From: a virus
Length of the DNA stretch: 52,824 nucleotides
Strand: one strand, 5' to 3'
IMG/VR virus record: IMGVR_UViG_3300046665_000755
Span: 1-52,824 of that record
The notes under the pieces are model-generated. The model worked only from the letters and a program-made list of their open reading frames with translations, was not told the DNA's origin and searched no databases. The position numbers and the translations under genes were made by a program. Shown here piece by piece: positions 30,947 to 39,527 of this stretch; positions within the stretch are counted from its first letter, which is position 1, and each line of letters starts with the position of its first letter.

Positions 30947-31578
30947 GCTTCAGCCTGGACATCAGGGAGTTTGCCGAAAAGACCAAAGGGAACATTGAGG
31001 AAATCGTTAAAAAGGTCTCCATTGACCTGCTTAGCTCAGTCGTCGATCGCTCTCCAGTAGGCAACCCAGAGTTATGGGCGGCAAACATAGAGCACCGCGC
31101 AGCGAATACCCGTGCGGCGGACGACTATGACTTCAAGGTGGCGGCGCGCAATACGGTCATCAACCTGACCGACAGCAACTTCACCAAGTCCGGCAAGCTT
31201 AAGCGCGACGTGAAGTATGCCAAGCCCCTGACAAAGACCGAGCGCGACCAGAACTTCAATGTGAACGGCCTGGTCGCCGGCAAGGGCTATGTCGGCGGGC
31301 GCTTCCGGGGGAATTGGCAGGTTTCGTTTGAGGTTGGCGCCACCGGCATGCTGGACCTTATCGATCCAACGGGTTCCGCCGCCAAAGCCATTGGAAAAGG
31401 TGTTCTTGAGCATTACCAAATCGGCGTCGGCAAAATCTGGATCATGAACAACCTCCCATACGGCCCACGGCTTGAGTATGAAGGCTGGTCCAACCAGGCC
31501 CCGGCCGGAATGGTTCAGATCACTGTGACTGAGTTTCAGATGTACATCAACAAAGCCGTCTCGGAGCTATCAACATGA
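30943..31578 (+). CDS. Tail completion protein (HK97 gp10/lambda Z-like)
   Basis: A 211-residue protein. The N-terminal helices (LDIREFAEKTKGNIEEIVKKVSIDLLSSVVDRSPVGNPELW) with RFRGNWQV and the C-terminal NNLPYGPRLEYEGWSNQAPAGMV are typical of the gp10-like family at the top of the tail. ATG 30943 lies in the previous stop; the longer frame is rejected. Confidence 0.85.
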   Translation: MSFSLDIREFAEKTKGNIEEIVKKVSIDLLSSVVDRSPVGNPELWAANIEHRAANTRAADDYDFKVAARNTVINLTDSNFTKSGKLKRDVKYAKPLTKTERDQNFNVNGLVAGKGYVGGRFRGNWQVSFEVGATGMLDLIDPTGSAAKAIGKGVLEHYQIGVGKIWIMNNLPYGPRLEYEGWSNQAPAGMVQITVTEFQMYINKAVSELST

Positions 31579-31994
31579 GCGACCGGATTATCCGAAGTCT
31601 ATTCGAGGCGCGCTTGAAGGCCTGGGCCGACGCGCGTGTACCCAAGCTGGTGATCGCATATGAGGGCTCGACATTCTCGCCGCCGGCCGGTGGGGCAACC
31701 TATCTGAGGGCGTACCTGATGCCCGGGAATACCGACAGCGAGGACTTGGCCGGCAAACACGTCTCCTATCGGGGCGTATTTCAGGTCAGCGTGGTCACTG
31801 CGTCAGGTTCGGGAACTGGCACCGCCGGAGCGATTGCCGAAGAGATCGCACAGCTATACCCGAACAACCTGCCGCTGACGAAGGCGGACTTCACTGTTTA
31901 TGTCCGCTCGCCGATGGCCACCGCTGCGGCGATCCAGGGTGAGACCACAAGTACTTCGCCCCTGTCGTTTCAGTATCGAGCCGACACTTTCTAA
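31575..31994 (+). CDS. Tail terminator-like protein (lambda U, DUF4128)
   Basis: A 139-residue protein: IIRSLFEARLKAWADARVP, then YLRAYLMPGNTDSEDLAGKHVSYRGVFQVSVV and IAEEIAQLYPNN. This is the DUF4128/lambda U type, which caps the tail tube and sets its final length. Coupled to the Z-like gene by a four-base overlap and followed by a terminator. Confidence 0.85.
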   Translation: MSDRIIRSLFEARLKAWADARVPKLVIAYEGSTFSPPAGGATYLRAYLMPGNTDSEDLAGKHVSYRGVFQVSVVTASGSGTGTAGAIAEEIAQLYPNNLPLTKADFTVYVRSPMATAAAIQGETTSTSPLSFQYRADTF

Positions 31995-32015
31995 TCCGCC
32001 CGTTGGGCAAACCCG

Positions 32016-32045
32016 AAACCCGCCCCTGCGCGGGTTTGTCATTTC
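32016..32045 (+). terminator. Rho-independent terminator
   Basis: AAACCCGC (32016-32023), six-base loop, GCGGGTTT (32030-32037), then GTCATTTC. It separates the connector genes from the tail tube gene. Confidence 0.75.
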
Positions 32046-32063
32046 TGCAAAGAGGAAACACCA

Positions 32064-32711
32064 ATGCAAATGCCCAACGGCGCCACTCTTGAGATCGCGT
32101 CCATCTACGGAGCGGCGATCCCATTCACAGCTCTGACCAACGCCAATCCAGCCGTCGCGACCGCTGCGGCGCACGGCCTGGCCGAGGGCGACGTCATCGC
32201 TGTAAATTCTGGGTGGACCCGCCTCGATGGTCGCGGTGTTCGAGTTGGCGAGATCGCCAGCGGCACGTTCGCGCTGGAGAGCGTCAATACCACCAGCACT
32301 CAGCAGTATCCCGCGGGCTCGGGGATTGGTTCCGTTCGCGAGGTGACAGCCTTCACCGAGATCTCGCAGATCACTGAGATGAATTCCAGTGGTGGCGATC
32401 AGCAGTTCCTGACCTTCGGCTTTTTGGCTGACGATGATGATCGCCAGATGCCGACCACCAAGAACCCAATCACGCTGACCTTTACCGTCGCCGACGATCC
32501 GTCCAAGCCATATGTGGCCGTCTGTGAGGCGGCGGACGATGATAAGCAGGCTCGTTTGCTTCGCCTGAACCTGCCGGGCGGTAGCAGCATCATCTACAAC
32601 GGCTATGTGTCGATCACGTCGACCCCGACGATGTCCCGCAACAACCTGATGACCCGTGTTATTAGCCTGGCGCTGACCGGCCGCCCAACCCGTTACGCGG
32701 CCGCGGTGTAA
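32064..32711 (+). CDS. Major tail tube protein (lambda V-like)
   Basis: A 215-residue beta-rich protein: an N-terminal insert domain with a KOW-like barrel (VATAAAHGLAEGDVIAVNSGWTRLDGRGVRVG), then FLTFGFLADDDDRQMPTTKNPITLTFTVADDPS and the C-terminal SGWS-like NGYVSITSTPTMSRNNLMTRVISLALTGRPTRY. It is followed by the chaperone pair and tape measure, as lambda V is. GAGG precedes the ATG. Confidence 0.88.
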   Translation: MQMPNGATLEIASIYGAAIPFTALTNANPAVATAAAHGLAEGDVIAVNSGWTRLDGRGVRVGEIASGTFALESVNTTSTQQYPAGSGIGSVREVTAFTEISQITEMNSSGGDQQFLTFGFLADDDDRQMPTTKNPITLTFTVADDPSKPYVAVCEAADDDKQARLLRLNLPGGSSIIYNGYVSITSTPTMSRNNLMTRVISLALTGRPTRYAAAV

Positions 32712-32714
32712 CCC

Positions 32715-33095
32715 ATGGCTAAGTTCAAGTTGATTCAGAAGCCGACCTTCAAGGCGCCGGTGATGATCCAGCGGGCTGGGTACAACGCCGAAAAGGTTGA
32801 GTTTGAATTCAAGTACCTGGACCGAACCGCGCTGGCCGAGCTGTACACCGGCTGGAACGAGCGGCACGACGAGCTGAGTAAGCTGGTCGGCGACATGGAC
32901 CTCAAAGCTTTCACCGCCGCCCAGATCGCCCTTCAAGCAGACCAGTTGCTGGATGTGGTAGTGGGCTGGGATATCGAAGAGGAATTCACGCCTGAAAACG
33001 TGCGCATCCTCGTCAATTCGATCAACTCGGCGCCGAAGGCAGTGCTGAACGCGTACGCCGAGGCCTTTAGCGAAGCCCGCCTGGGAAACTCCTAA
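32715..33095 (+). CDS. Tail assembly chaperone, zero-frame product (lambda G-like)
   Basis: A 126-residue protein starting three bases after the tail tube stop. It contains VEFEFKYLDRTALAELYTGWNERHDELSKLVGDMD and LLDVVVGWDIEEEFTPENVRILVNS, typical of the gpG-type chaperones that coat the tape measure during tail assembly. Near its end lies GGGAAAC (33083-33089), positioned as G-GGA-AAC in frame, which allows a -1 shift into the downstream frame. Confidence 0.9.
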   Translation: MAKFKLIQKPTFKAPVMIQRAGYNAEKVEFEFKYLDRTALAELYTGWNERHDELSKLVGDMDLKAFTAAQIALQADQLLDVVVGWDIEEEFTPENVRILVNSINSAPKAVLNAYAEAFSEARLGNS

Positions 33096-33412
33096 GCGCC
33101 TCACGCGCGCTGTATGAGCCGGGCCCGTCAGATGCTGAGCTGATGGCCTTCGGTTTGTCTCGCCAGGACATCCCCGACAAGGAAGTCGGAATCTGGCCGG
33201 ACAACTGGGAGGCCTTCAAAGTCTTCGAGGCCATGAGCACCCAGTGGCGTACAGGCGCGTGCGGCGCCACCGGCATGGACTACAGCGTTCTCTCCGGTGT
33301 GATTCGGATGTGTGGTGTACCGATCAGCCAGCGAAAAACAATTTTCAGCGACTTCCGGCGGATGGAGGCTGAAGCCCTGCAGGTGATGGCGGAACAGAGA
33401 GAAAACAAATGA
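32715..33412 (+). CDS. Tail assembly chaperone, -1 frameshift product (lambda GT-like)
   Basis: A -1 slip at GGGAAAC (33083-33089) fuses the first 125 residues of the G-like protein to about 107 residues of the frame that ends at 33412. That frame begins LLSASRALYEPGPSDAELMAFGLSRQDIP and contains FEAMSTQWRTGACGATGMDYSVLSGVIRMCGV, and has no ribosome-binding site of its own near ATG 33143. The junction reads straight through, as in lambda G-T. The ratio of G to GT is normally important for tail assembly. The fusion ends overlapping the tape measure start. Confidence 0.88.
33083..33089 (+). promoter_or_regulatory. Programmed -1 frameshift slippery site
   Basis: G-GGA-AAC fits X-XXY-YYZ; lambda uses GGGAAAG at the same place. 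The zero-frame TAA lies four bases downstream (33093-33095), and a small hairpin (AGCGC paired with GCGCT) can form just after it. Confidence 0.88.
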
Positions 33413-36400
33413 GCACCAATTTCGCTTCCCTGGGTATTGCGGTCGAGTCGTCGCAGGCCGCAAAGGCTGCAGATGATCTGGATAAGCTGGTCGATTCCGC
33501 TGAAGGTGCTCAGAAGGCCATTGATGACCTGGGCAAAACAGGCGAAGGCCTGGCCAACACCGGTAAAAAGGTTTCCCAGGCAGAAGCGGACGTTGCGCAA
33601 AGCATCGATAAATCGACGACAGCGAGGGACCGGCAAGCCGGGGCAAGTCGCAAAGCAACTGACAGCGCAGTAGCGGAAATCTCCGTCATCAGTCAGCTCG
33701 ACAAGGCGATGACGGGCAATATCTCGAGCATGGAGTCGCTGGTTCAGGCCGAGGGTTTGCTGGAGCGCGCCCGCAAAGGCGGCTTGGTCACCATCGAGGA
33801 GCAGGCGAAGTATCAGGATCAACTGGGAAAGGCCTACGACAAGATTGAAAAGGCGGAAGCCAAGGAGCTGGCCCAGAAGCAAAAGCTGATCGAGGCTGAG
33901 AATCGCCAGATTGAGGCACTGAAGCGCACCGTCAACGGTATTGATCCAGTGACCGCCAAGCTGGCGAAGCTGGAGGCTCAGGAGAAGGCGCTCAATGATC
34001 TGCACAAGTCTGGTCAGATCGACGCCGACCGTTACAACGAAGCCTTGGCCAAAATCGGTAAGGATCGGGCTGGGCTGACTGAGGCGGCCGGCGCATTCGA
34101 CAAGCTGAAGCTCGGCACCCGCCAAGCTCAAGAAAACGTCATGCAGCTCGTCAATGCCATTCAGGCGGGTGACCTGGGCAGTGGCGCGCGCGCGATCGCT
34201 CAGCTGGGCACTGGTGCCGGTGAATCGGCGAAAAGCCTGGCAGGCATGCTTATCCCGGCCGGCCTGCTGGTTGCCGTAATCGGTTCGCTGGGCTACGCCT
34301 ACTTCGATGCGATGAAGCAGGCCCGCGAGTTCAACGCTGCAATCAATGGCGGTACGAACGGTGCCGGACAGACCATCGCCAGCCTGAAGGACATGGCCGA
34401 CGGCGCCGGGCGCGTCACCGGCAACCTGTCCGGGGCGCGCGAGGCAGTCGTTTCGCTTGCATCCGGAGCAGCTACCAGCGGTACGCAGATGCGTAATCTG
34501 GCTGAAGCTGCAGCGGCCGTGAGTGAAGTAACCGGCCAGGGCGCTGGCGAACTCGCCAAGTCCTTTGCCACCGCCGGCGAAACGGCCACCGAAGCCGCAG
34601 GCAAGATCAGCAGCCAGTACGGGCTGCTGACCCTTGAGCAGTACCAGGTGATCAAAGGCCTGGACGACCAAGGCGACAGTCAGCGCGCCTTGGATGTGCT
34701 CAGCGAGGACTTGAACCAGGCTGCGCTGCAACGACTGAAGTCGTATCGCGAGTCCCTTTCCGATGTGGAGCGCGACTGGGATAACATCAAAACCGCTATC
34801 AAGGGCGCATACGCCGAAGTCCGATCGGAGATATTCCCGGACTTGGCCAAGCAGATTGAGATCACTCAGCGCGTGCTGGATACGCGCAAGGGCGGCGGGT
34901 TGGCTGGCGCCATCTCCAATGGCCTCAGCTCGCTCAACACCGCGCTTGGCCTGGGCACCGGGGAGCATGACGACTCGACCGAGGCTCTGGAAAAGAAACT
35001 TGCAGGCCTGAAAGCCAGGCAGGCGGCCAGCTCCAATCTGGCAATCGCCACTGGTGAAAACACTGACGCGAACCAGAAGGCTATTGAGGCTCAGCGGGCG
35101 CTGGATGCGCAGCTCGATAACGTGAACCCTTTGGCCAAACGCCAGGCTGGCTTGAAAAAGCTCAATGACCAGTTCAGTGCGCTATACGAAAACGCTGAGA
35201 AGACTGGTCAGAAGTCGCCGCTACTTGATGGTGTCAGCTTTGATGGTAACAAGTTCTCAGGCGGCGCCTATGACACGCTGCTGAAGGGACTCCAGGACAA
35301 GAATAAGGACCCGAAGGCAGCTGGCACCCAGGTCGATCTCTCCAGCTTCAACAACGCCAAGAACGACCTGGCGGCGATCACCGACACCTACAAAAACTAC
35401 CAGAAGGAACTGGAAGCGGCGCAAAAGGCTGGCCTGCTGTCCGAGGAAGACTATCTGCTGCGGCGCCAGGCGCTGATTGGCAATCAGCTCGACCAGACGA
35501 CGGCGGCCTATGAGGCCGAGATTGCCGCGCTAGAAGCCGCCAAGAGCAAGAAGACCACGTCGGCCGCGCAAAGCATCCAGCTTGACCAGAAAATCGCTGA
35601 CGCGCGCGCAGGCATGGTCAAGGCGCAGAAGGATGCGGATAGCCAGCTCGAGGTTCTGGCGACCAACGAGACCGGGCGCCTTGCCAAGCAGGAGCGGGCG
35701 ATCAGCACTTACGTGCAGGCGCTTGGGCAGCAGCAGCGTGCGCTGGAGCTGGCAGGCCAGCGCGCAGTGCTCGGCGTAGGGCAGGGCGATCGCCAGAACG
35801 CGCTCAGCGGCGAGCTGAACAGCCAGCAAGACCGGTTTGCTCAGCAGTCGCTGGAGTTGGCCAACCAGAAGTCTGACCCATCGCGGAACATGTCGGAAGA
35901 GGAGTTCAAGCGTAAGTCCCAAGCGCTTGCAGACGCTAACAAAGCGGCAACCGACCAGATCCGGCAGAACTACGCGGATGTGGAGAGCGCCCAGGGCGAT
36001 TGGACGAAGGGCGCTACGTCGGCCTGGGCCAACTATCTGGATTCGGCGAAGAACATCGCTGGCCAGACCAAGAGCCTTTTCGGCAACGCATTCAGCAGCA
36101 TGGAGGACGCGGCCGTCAACTTTGCAGTGACCGGCAAGGCATCGTTTTCGGACTTCGCCAAGTCGATCCTTGCGGACATGGCGCGCATTGCCACTCGACA
36201 AGCGAGCTCACAGCTACTCAGCAGCTTGTTTGGCGTAGGGCTGAGCTACTTCGGCGGCGGTGGTTCTGGCGGGGCAAGTCAGGCCGGGTACACCGGTACC
36301 GACCTTTCAAACTTCACCCCGGGCAGCATTCAAGCCAAGGGCGGCGCCTGGTCGGGCGGTGTGCAGATGTTTGCCGACGGCGGCGCGTTCACCAACACCA

Positions 36401-36714
36401 TCGCCACTGGTCCAACATTGGCGCCCATGGCTCTATTTGGCGAGGCCGGGCCAGAGGCAATCATGCCGCTCACCCGAACTGCCAACGGTAAGCTGGGTGT
36501 CTCAGCGATTGGTGGCGGCGGTGGCGGGGTAAATCTCAGCCTCAGCATGCCGATCATCCTTACGGACCAAGAGGCCGGCCGCCCAGACGGGGCCGAGTTC
36601 GACGCCGAGCTGTTCCAGCGCAACATGGAGTCGCGCACCCGACAAATCGCAACAGAAGAGATCGCCAAGTCTTGGCGCCAAGGCGGCGTGAGCAGCCGAA
36701 ACGTAAAAGGATGA
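33409..36714 (+). CDS. Tail tape measure protein
   Basis: An 1101-residue protein, the longest tail-shaft gene apart from J. The N-terminal 240 residues are coiled coil (VESSQAAKAADDLDKLVDSAEGAQKAIDDLGKTG); a hydrophobic section lies near 275-305 (AKSLAGMLIPAGLLVAVIGSLGYAYFDAM); further coiled coil occupies about 630-900. The C-terminal AINFAVTGKASFSDFAKSILADMARIATRQASSQLL-like block and Gly-rich end match prophage tape measures. It sets tail length and probably helps DNA cross the inner membrane. ATG overlaps the GT stop. Confidence 0.93.
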   Translation: MSTNFASLGIAVESSQAAKAADDLDKLVDSAEGAQKAIDDLGKTGEGLANTGKKVSQAEADVAQSIDKSTTARDRQAGASRKATDSAVAEISVISQLDKAMTGNISSMESLVQAEGLLERARKGGLVTIEEQAKYQDQLGKAYDKIEKAEAKELAQKQKLIEAENRQIEALKRTVNGIDPVTAKLAKLEAQEKALNDLHKSGQIDADRYNEALAKIGKDRAGLTEAAGAFDKLKLGTRQAQENVMQLVNAIQAGDLGSGARAIAQLGTGAGESAKSLAGMLIPAGLLVAVIGSLGYAYFDAMKQAREFNAAINGGTNGAGQTIASLKDMADGAGRVTGNLSGAREAVVSLASGAATSGTQMRNLAEAAAAVSEVTGQGAGELAKSFATAGETATEAAGKISSQYGLLTLEQYQVIKGLDDQGDSQRALDVLSEDLNQAALQRLKSYRESLSDVERDWDNIKTAIKGAYAEVRSEIFPDLAKQIEITQRVLDTRKGGGLAGAISNGLSSLNTALGLGTGEHDDSTEALEKKLAGLKARQAASSNLAIATGENTDANQKAIEAQRALDAQLDNVNPLAKRQAGLKKLNDQFSALYENAEKTGQKSPLLDGVSFDGNKFSGGAYDTLLKGLQDKNKDPKAAGTQVDLSSFNNAKNDLAAITDTYKNYQKELEAAQKAGLLSEEDYLLRRQALIGNQLDQTTAAYEAEIAALEAAKSKKTTSAAQSIQLDQKIADARAGMVKAQKDADSQLEVLATNETGRLAKQERAISTYVQALGQQQRALELAGQRAVLGVGQGDRQNALSGELNSQQDRFAQQSLELANQKSDPSRNMSEEEFKRKSQALADANKAATDQIRQNYADVESAQGDWTKGATSAWANYLDSAKNIAGQTKSLFGNAFSSMEDAAVNFAVTGKASFSDFAKSILADMARIATRQASSQLLSSLFGVGLSYFGGGGSGGASQAGYTGTDLSNFTPGSIQAKGGAWSGGVQMFADGGAFTNTIATGPTLAPMALFGEAGPEAIMPLTRTANGKLGVSAIGGGGGGVNLSLSMPIILTDQEAGRPDGAEFDAELFQRNMESRTRQIATEEIAKSWRQGGVSSRNVKG

Positions 36715-36717
36715 TTT

Positions 36718-37056
36718 ATGGCAATCGAGCGATTCACCTGGGCCACTGAAAAGGGCGTCGAGGGTGATATCAAGCAGCGCGTACGCACCAAGCAGTTTGC
36801 CGACGGCTACGCGCAGTCGACCGAGGACGGGATCAACAACAAATCCCAGTCCTGGCCCGTCACCTTCACCGGCATGAAGTCCCGGATCAAGGACATCATG
36901 GACTTCATCGACCGGCACAAGGGTGCAAAGGGCTTCCTCTGGGAGCCGCCCCTGGGCGACCTTGGTCTCTATAAGTGCAACGGTTACAAGCCCGTGCACC
37001 GTGGCGGCCAGGTCTACGCAATCACCGCGACCTTCGAACAAACCTTTCACCCCTGA
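36718..37056 (+). CDS. Minor tail protein M-like
   Basis: A 112-residue protein: ERFTWATEKGVEGDIKQRVRTKQFADGYAQSTEDGINN, then HKGAKGFLWEPPLGDLGLYKCNGYKP and YAITATFEQTFHP. This is the lambda M family at the tail tip, where it connects the tape measure end to the tip complex. Confidence 0.92.
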   Translation: MAIERFTWATEKGVEGDIKQRVRTKQFADGYAQSTEDGINNKSQSWPVTFTGMKSRIKDIMDFIDRHKGAKGFLWEPPLGDLGLYKCNGYKPVHRGGQVYAITATFEQTFHP

Positions 37057-37067
37057 GATAACCACCC

Positions 37068-37820
37068 ATGGCACTGATCACGGACATCCAGAAACTGGAG
37101 CCCGGCGCCGAAATTCGCCTGTTCGAAATTGACGGGACCGAATACGGCGCGGATTACCTGCGCTTCCACGGTCACGCCATCCCGCACACGCCGGCGGAAC
37201 TGCTGGCCTATGAGCACTCGGAAGAAGACCTGCCGGCCAAGTCGATTTGGTGGCAGGGCGAGGAATACGCTGCCTGGCCGGTCCAGATCGAGGGTATCGC
37301 TTCAGGCAGTGACGGCACGGCTACCAGACCGACGTTCGCAGCCGGCAATATCAATGGGCGTGTCACGGCGCTGTGCCTGGCCTTCGAGGACATGTTGAAG
37401 TTCAAGCTGACTGTTCGCGAGACCCTGGCTCAGTACCTGGACGCGGCTAACTTTCCCGAAGGCAACCCAACGGCCGATCCGACTCAGGAAGGGCTTGAGA
37501 TCTGGTACATCGACCAGAAAACCAGCGAGGACGGTGAAGCGGTGGTCTGGGAACTGTCGTCCCCGGGCGAGATCGATAACCACGGTCTGCCCGGGCGCCA
37601 GATGACTACGTTCTGTCACTGGGCCATGACCAGCGGTTACCGGGGGCCGGACTGCGGCTACACCGGCGCCGCCATGTTTGATGACGAGGACAACCCCACG
37701 GATGACCCGGCCAAGGATCAATGCAAGGGCTGCCTGTCGTCCTGCAAGTTGCGATTCGGCGAGAACAACGAGCTCAGTTTCGGGGGATTTCCGGCTGTGA
37801 ACCTCGTGTCCAGATCGTAG
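37068..37820 (+). CDS. Minor tail protein L-like
   Basis: A 250-residue protein. The N-terminal domain includes GAEIRLFEIDGTEYGADYLRFHG; the C-terminal part carries conserved cysteines in TTFCHWAMTSGYRGPDCGYTG and CKGCLSSCKLRFG, and ends ENNELSFGGFPAVNLVSRS. In lambda, gpL binds an iron-sulfur cluster through C-terminal cysteines, and the spacing here is compatible. The gene is intact despite the endonuclease-like gene downstream. Confidence 0.92.
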   Translation: MALITDIQKLEPGAEIRLFEIDGTEYGADYLRFHGHAIPHTPAELLAYEHSEEDLPAKSIWWQGEEYAAWPVQIEGIASGSDGTATRPTFAAGNINGRVTALCLAFEDMLKFKLTVRETLAQYLDAANFPEGNPTADPTQEGLEIWYIDQKTSEDGEAVVWELSSPGEIDNHGLPGRQMTTFCHWAMTSGYRGPDCGYTGAAMFDDEDNPTDDPAKDQCKGCLSSCKLRFGENNELSFGGFPAVNLVSRS

Positions 37821-37830
37821 TAAAATGATC

Positions 37831-37897
37831 GTGTGGCTAGGGCATGCAACCCGAAAAGTCGGCACCTAACCGACCTGCCACTCCTTTTCAGTTAGGT
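37831..37897 (+). ncRNA. Candidate structured RNA leader with pseudoknot
   Basis: The spacer between L and the endonuclease-like gene folds by eye into a three-way junction: P1 GTGGC (37833-37837) with GCCAC (37877-37881); P2 GGG (37840-37842) with CCC (37850-37852), seven-base loop; P3 GTCGG (37858-37862) with CCGAC (37870-37874), seven-base loop. The P3 loop ACCTAA (37864-37869) can pair with TTAGGT (37892-37897) as a pseudoknot. The start codon region follows about 20 bases later. No known RNA class recognised. Confidence 0.4.
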
Positions 37898-37918
37898 CTC
37901 ACGCTTTAGGGGTGTGAT

Positions 37919-38701
37919 TTGAAGATGAAATACCCAAAAGATTTGGTGGGCTTGCAGTTTGGCAGGCTCACGGTGATGAGCGAGGCGCCAAACGATAGAC
38001 CCTATAGGGTCAGTCTTTGGAACTGCCAGTGCGTATGCGGTAATTCCCGAGTCGTCCAAAGATCTTCGCTCGTATGTGGCGTGCAAGTGTCTTGCGGCTG
38101 CTTTATGAGAATGCGAGTAAAAGAAACCCACACCACCCACGGGCTCCACAGGCATTCTGCCTACGGCACATGGAAGGCGATGATCGATCGCTGCTACAAC
38201 CCCGAATCCAAAGATTTCAAAGATTATGGCGGTCGAGGCATTAAGGTCTGTGATGAGTGGCGAGACTTGGCTGGCTTTGTTGTAGGCATGGGGCCGAAGG
38301 AAAAAGGCCAGAGCATCGACCGGCTTGATGAGAATGGCGATTACGAGCCCGGGAACTGCCGATGGACCGACGCGCTCGGCCAGGGCGAGCACAAGCGGAA
38401 TAATGCCATTGTCACGCGCCTTGGAAGTCAGAGGCATATCGCTAGCGTTTGGCGCGAGGCCGGCATAAAAGAATCAACGTTCTACAACCGCCTCAATGCC
38501 GGAATGACTCCGGATGAAGCTGCCTCTACGCCCGTGCGCAAACATAATGCGACGCTGCTGATCGACGGCGAAGAGAGGACGGTCGTAGAGTGGGCGAAAA
38601 TAGCTGGAGTGAGCCAGGCGACCATGCGCAATAGAGTGAAGGCTGGAATCGTCGGACGGGCGCTGCTTAGGCCTCCCCAATCCGGGAAAATGTTTGCTTA
38701 A
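37919..38701 (+). CDS. Homing-endonuclease-like protein inserted in the tail operon
   Basis: A 260-residue protein. The N-terminal GLQFGRLTVMSEAP ... WNCQCVCGNSRVVQRSSLVCGVQVSCGC is a Cys-rich module seen in phage endonuclease-like proteins; YGTWKAMIDRCYNPESKDFKDYGGRGIKVCDEW and DRLDENGDYEPGNCRW form the HNH-like/AP2-associated region. The C-terminal third has HTH-like units (WAKIAGVSQATMRNRVKAGI). It separates L from K, which are adjacent in lambda. Start: TTG 37919 has AGGGG at six bases; ATG 37925 is the alternative. Probably a mobile, free-standing gene. Confidence 0.78.
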   Translation: MKMKYPKDLVGLQFGRLTVMSEAPNDRPYRVSLWNCQCVCGNSRVVQRSSLVCGVQVSCGCFMRMRVKETHTTHGLHRHSAYGTWKAMIDRCYNPESKDFKDYGGRGIKVCDEWRDLAGFVVGMGPKEKGQSIDRLDENGDYEPGNCRWTDALGQGEHKRNNAIVTRLGSQRHIASVWREAGIKESTFYNRLNAGMTPDEAASTPVRKHNATLLIDGEERTVVEWAKIAGVSQATMRNRVKAGIVGRALLRPPQSGKMFA

Positions 38702-38705
38702 CCAG

Positions 38706-38727
38706 GGGCGCTACGGCGCCCTTTTTA
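38706..38727 (+). terminator. Rho-independent terminator
   Basis: GGGCGC (38706-38711), TACG, GCGCCC (38716-38721), T5. It follows the endonuclease-like gene inside the late operon, so K and downstream genes need antitermination or a local promoter. Confidence 0.88.
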
Positions 38728-38740
38728 GTGGGCGCGAATA

Positions 38741-39502
38741 ATGCGAAAACACATAGTTACCGCAATCCAGGCGCACGCGGCGGCGGAATATCCCCGCGAG
38801 TGCTGCGGCCTGCTCCTGGCCGTTGGCCGGGCGCAGAAGTACTTTCCGTGCCGGAACATCGCCACTGAGCCGAACGAAGAGTTTCGACTTGATCCTGAAG
38901 ACTACGCTGCGGCGGAAGATCTGGGCGAGGTGATCGGCATTGTCCACTCGCACCCGAACGCAACCAGCAGGCCGTCACCGCATGACTTGGCCATGTGCGA
39001 GGCTACGGCCTTGCCCTGGCACATCCTGTCGTGGCCAGAGGGTGACTTGCGGACGATCACACCAACCGGTAGCACGCCGCTGCTCAAGCGCCCGTTTGTA
39101 CACGGTGCCTGGGACTGCTGGCAGGTCTGCGCGGATTGGTACCAGCGCGAATGGGGGATTGAATTCGAAGCCTTCCAGCGCGTCGATGGCTGGTGGGAGA
39201 GGGCGGAGAACGCCAGCCTGTACGAGCAGCACTACGAGGCCGCCGGCTTTGTTCGCGTCGACCGACCGCAGCGCGGCGACCTGATCGTCATGCATGTGGG
39301 CCGGACGGTTCACCCGAACCACGCTGGGATTTACCTGGGCACTGATACTGCGCTACCCGACGAAGAGTCAGGCACTTTCGGCCCTGGGCCGTTCCTGCTG
39401 CATCACCTATACGGCAGGCCTTCCGAAATCATAGTTTTTGGCGGCCCGTGGCATGACAGAACGCGCCTGATTCTCAGGCATAAAAATGCAAAACAACCAT
39501 GA
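38741..39502 (+). CDS. Tail protein K-like: JAMM isopeptidase + NlpC/P60 domain
   Basis: A 253-residue two-domain protein. N-terminal Mov34/JAMM metallopeptidase: Glu20, His69-Ser70-His71-Pro, Ser79 and Asp82 (IVHSHPNATSRPSPHD). C-terminal NlpC/P60 domain: catalytic Cys126 in HGAWDCWQVC and His in VHPNHAGIYLG. Lambda K has the same layout; it is thought to act at the tail tip, the NlpC part possibly cutting peptidoglycan during entry. No strong ribosome-binding site is visible. Confidence 0.94.
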   Translation: MRKHIVTAIQAHAAAEYPRECCGLLLAVGRAQKYFPCRNIATEPNEEFRLDPEDYAAAEDLGEVIGIVHSHPNATSRPSPHDLAMCEATALPWHILSWPEGDLRTITPTGSTPLLKRPFVHGAWDCWQVCADWYQREWGIEFEAFQRVDGWWERAENASLYEQHYEAAGFVRVDRPQRGDLIVMHVGRTVHPNHAGIYLGTDTALPDEESGTFGPGPFLLHHLYGRPSEIIVFGGPWHDRTRLILRHKNAKQP

Positions 39503-39527
39503 CGCGGCCGGGCCGCTGGAGTAGGGC

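Noticed and set aside
33280-34968. 562-codon minus-strand frame opposite the tape measure gene
   Set aside because: Antisense shadow; it would also span the end of the tail chaperone gene.
37821-38740. Group I intron splitting gene L
   Set aside because: L has its full C-terminus (cysteine region and FGGFP ending) and a proper stop, and K starts normally downstream; the endonuclease-like gene is free-standing, not within an intron.
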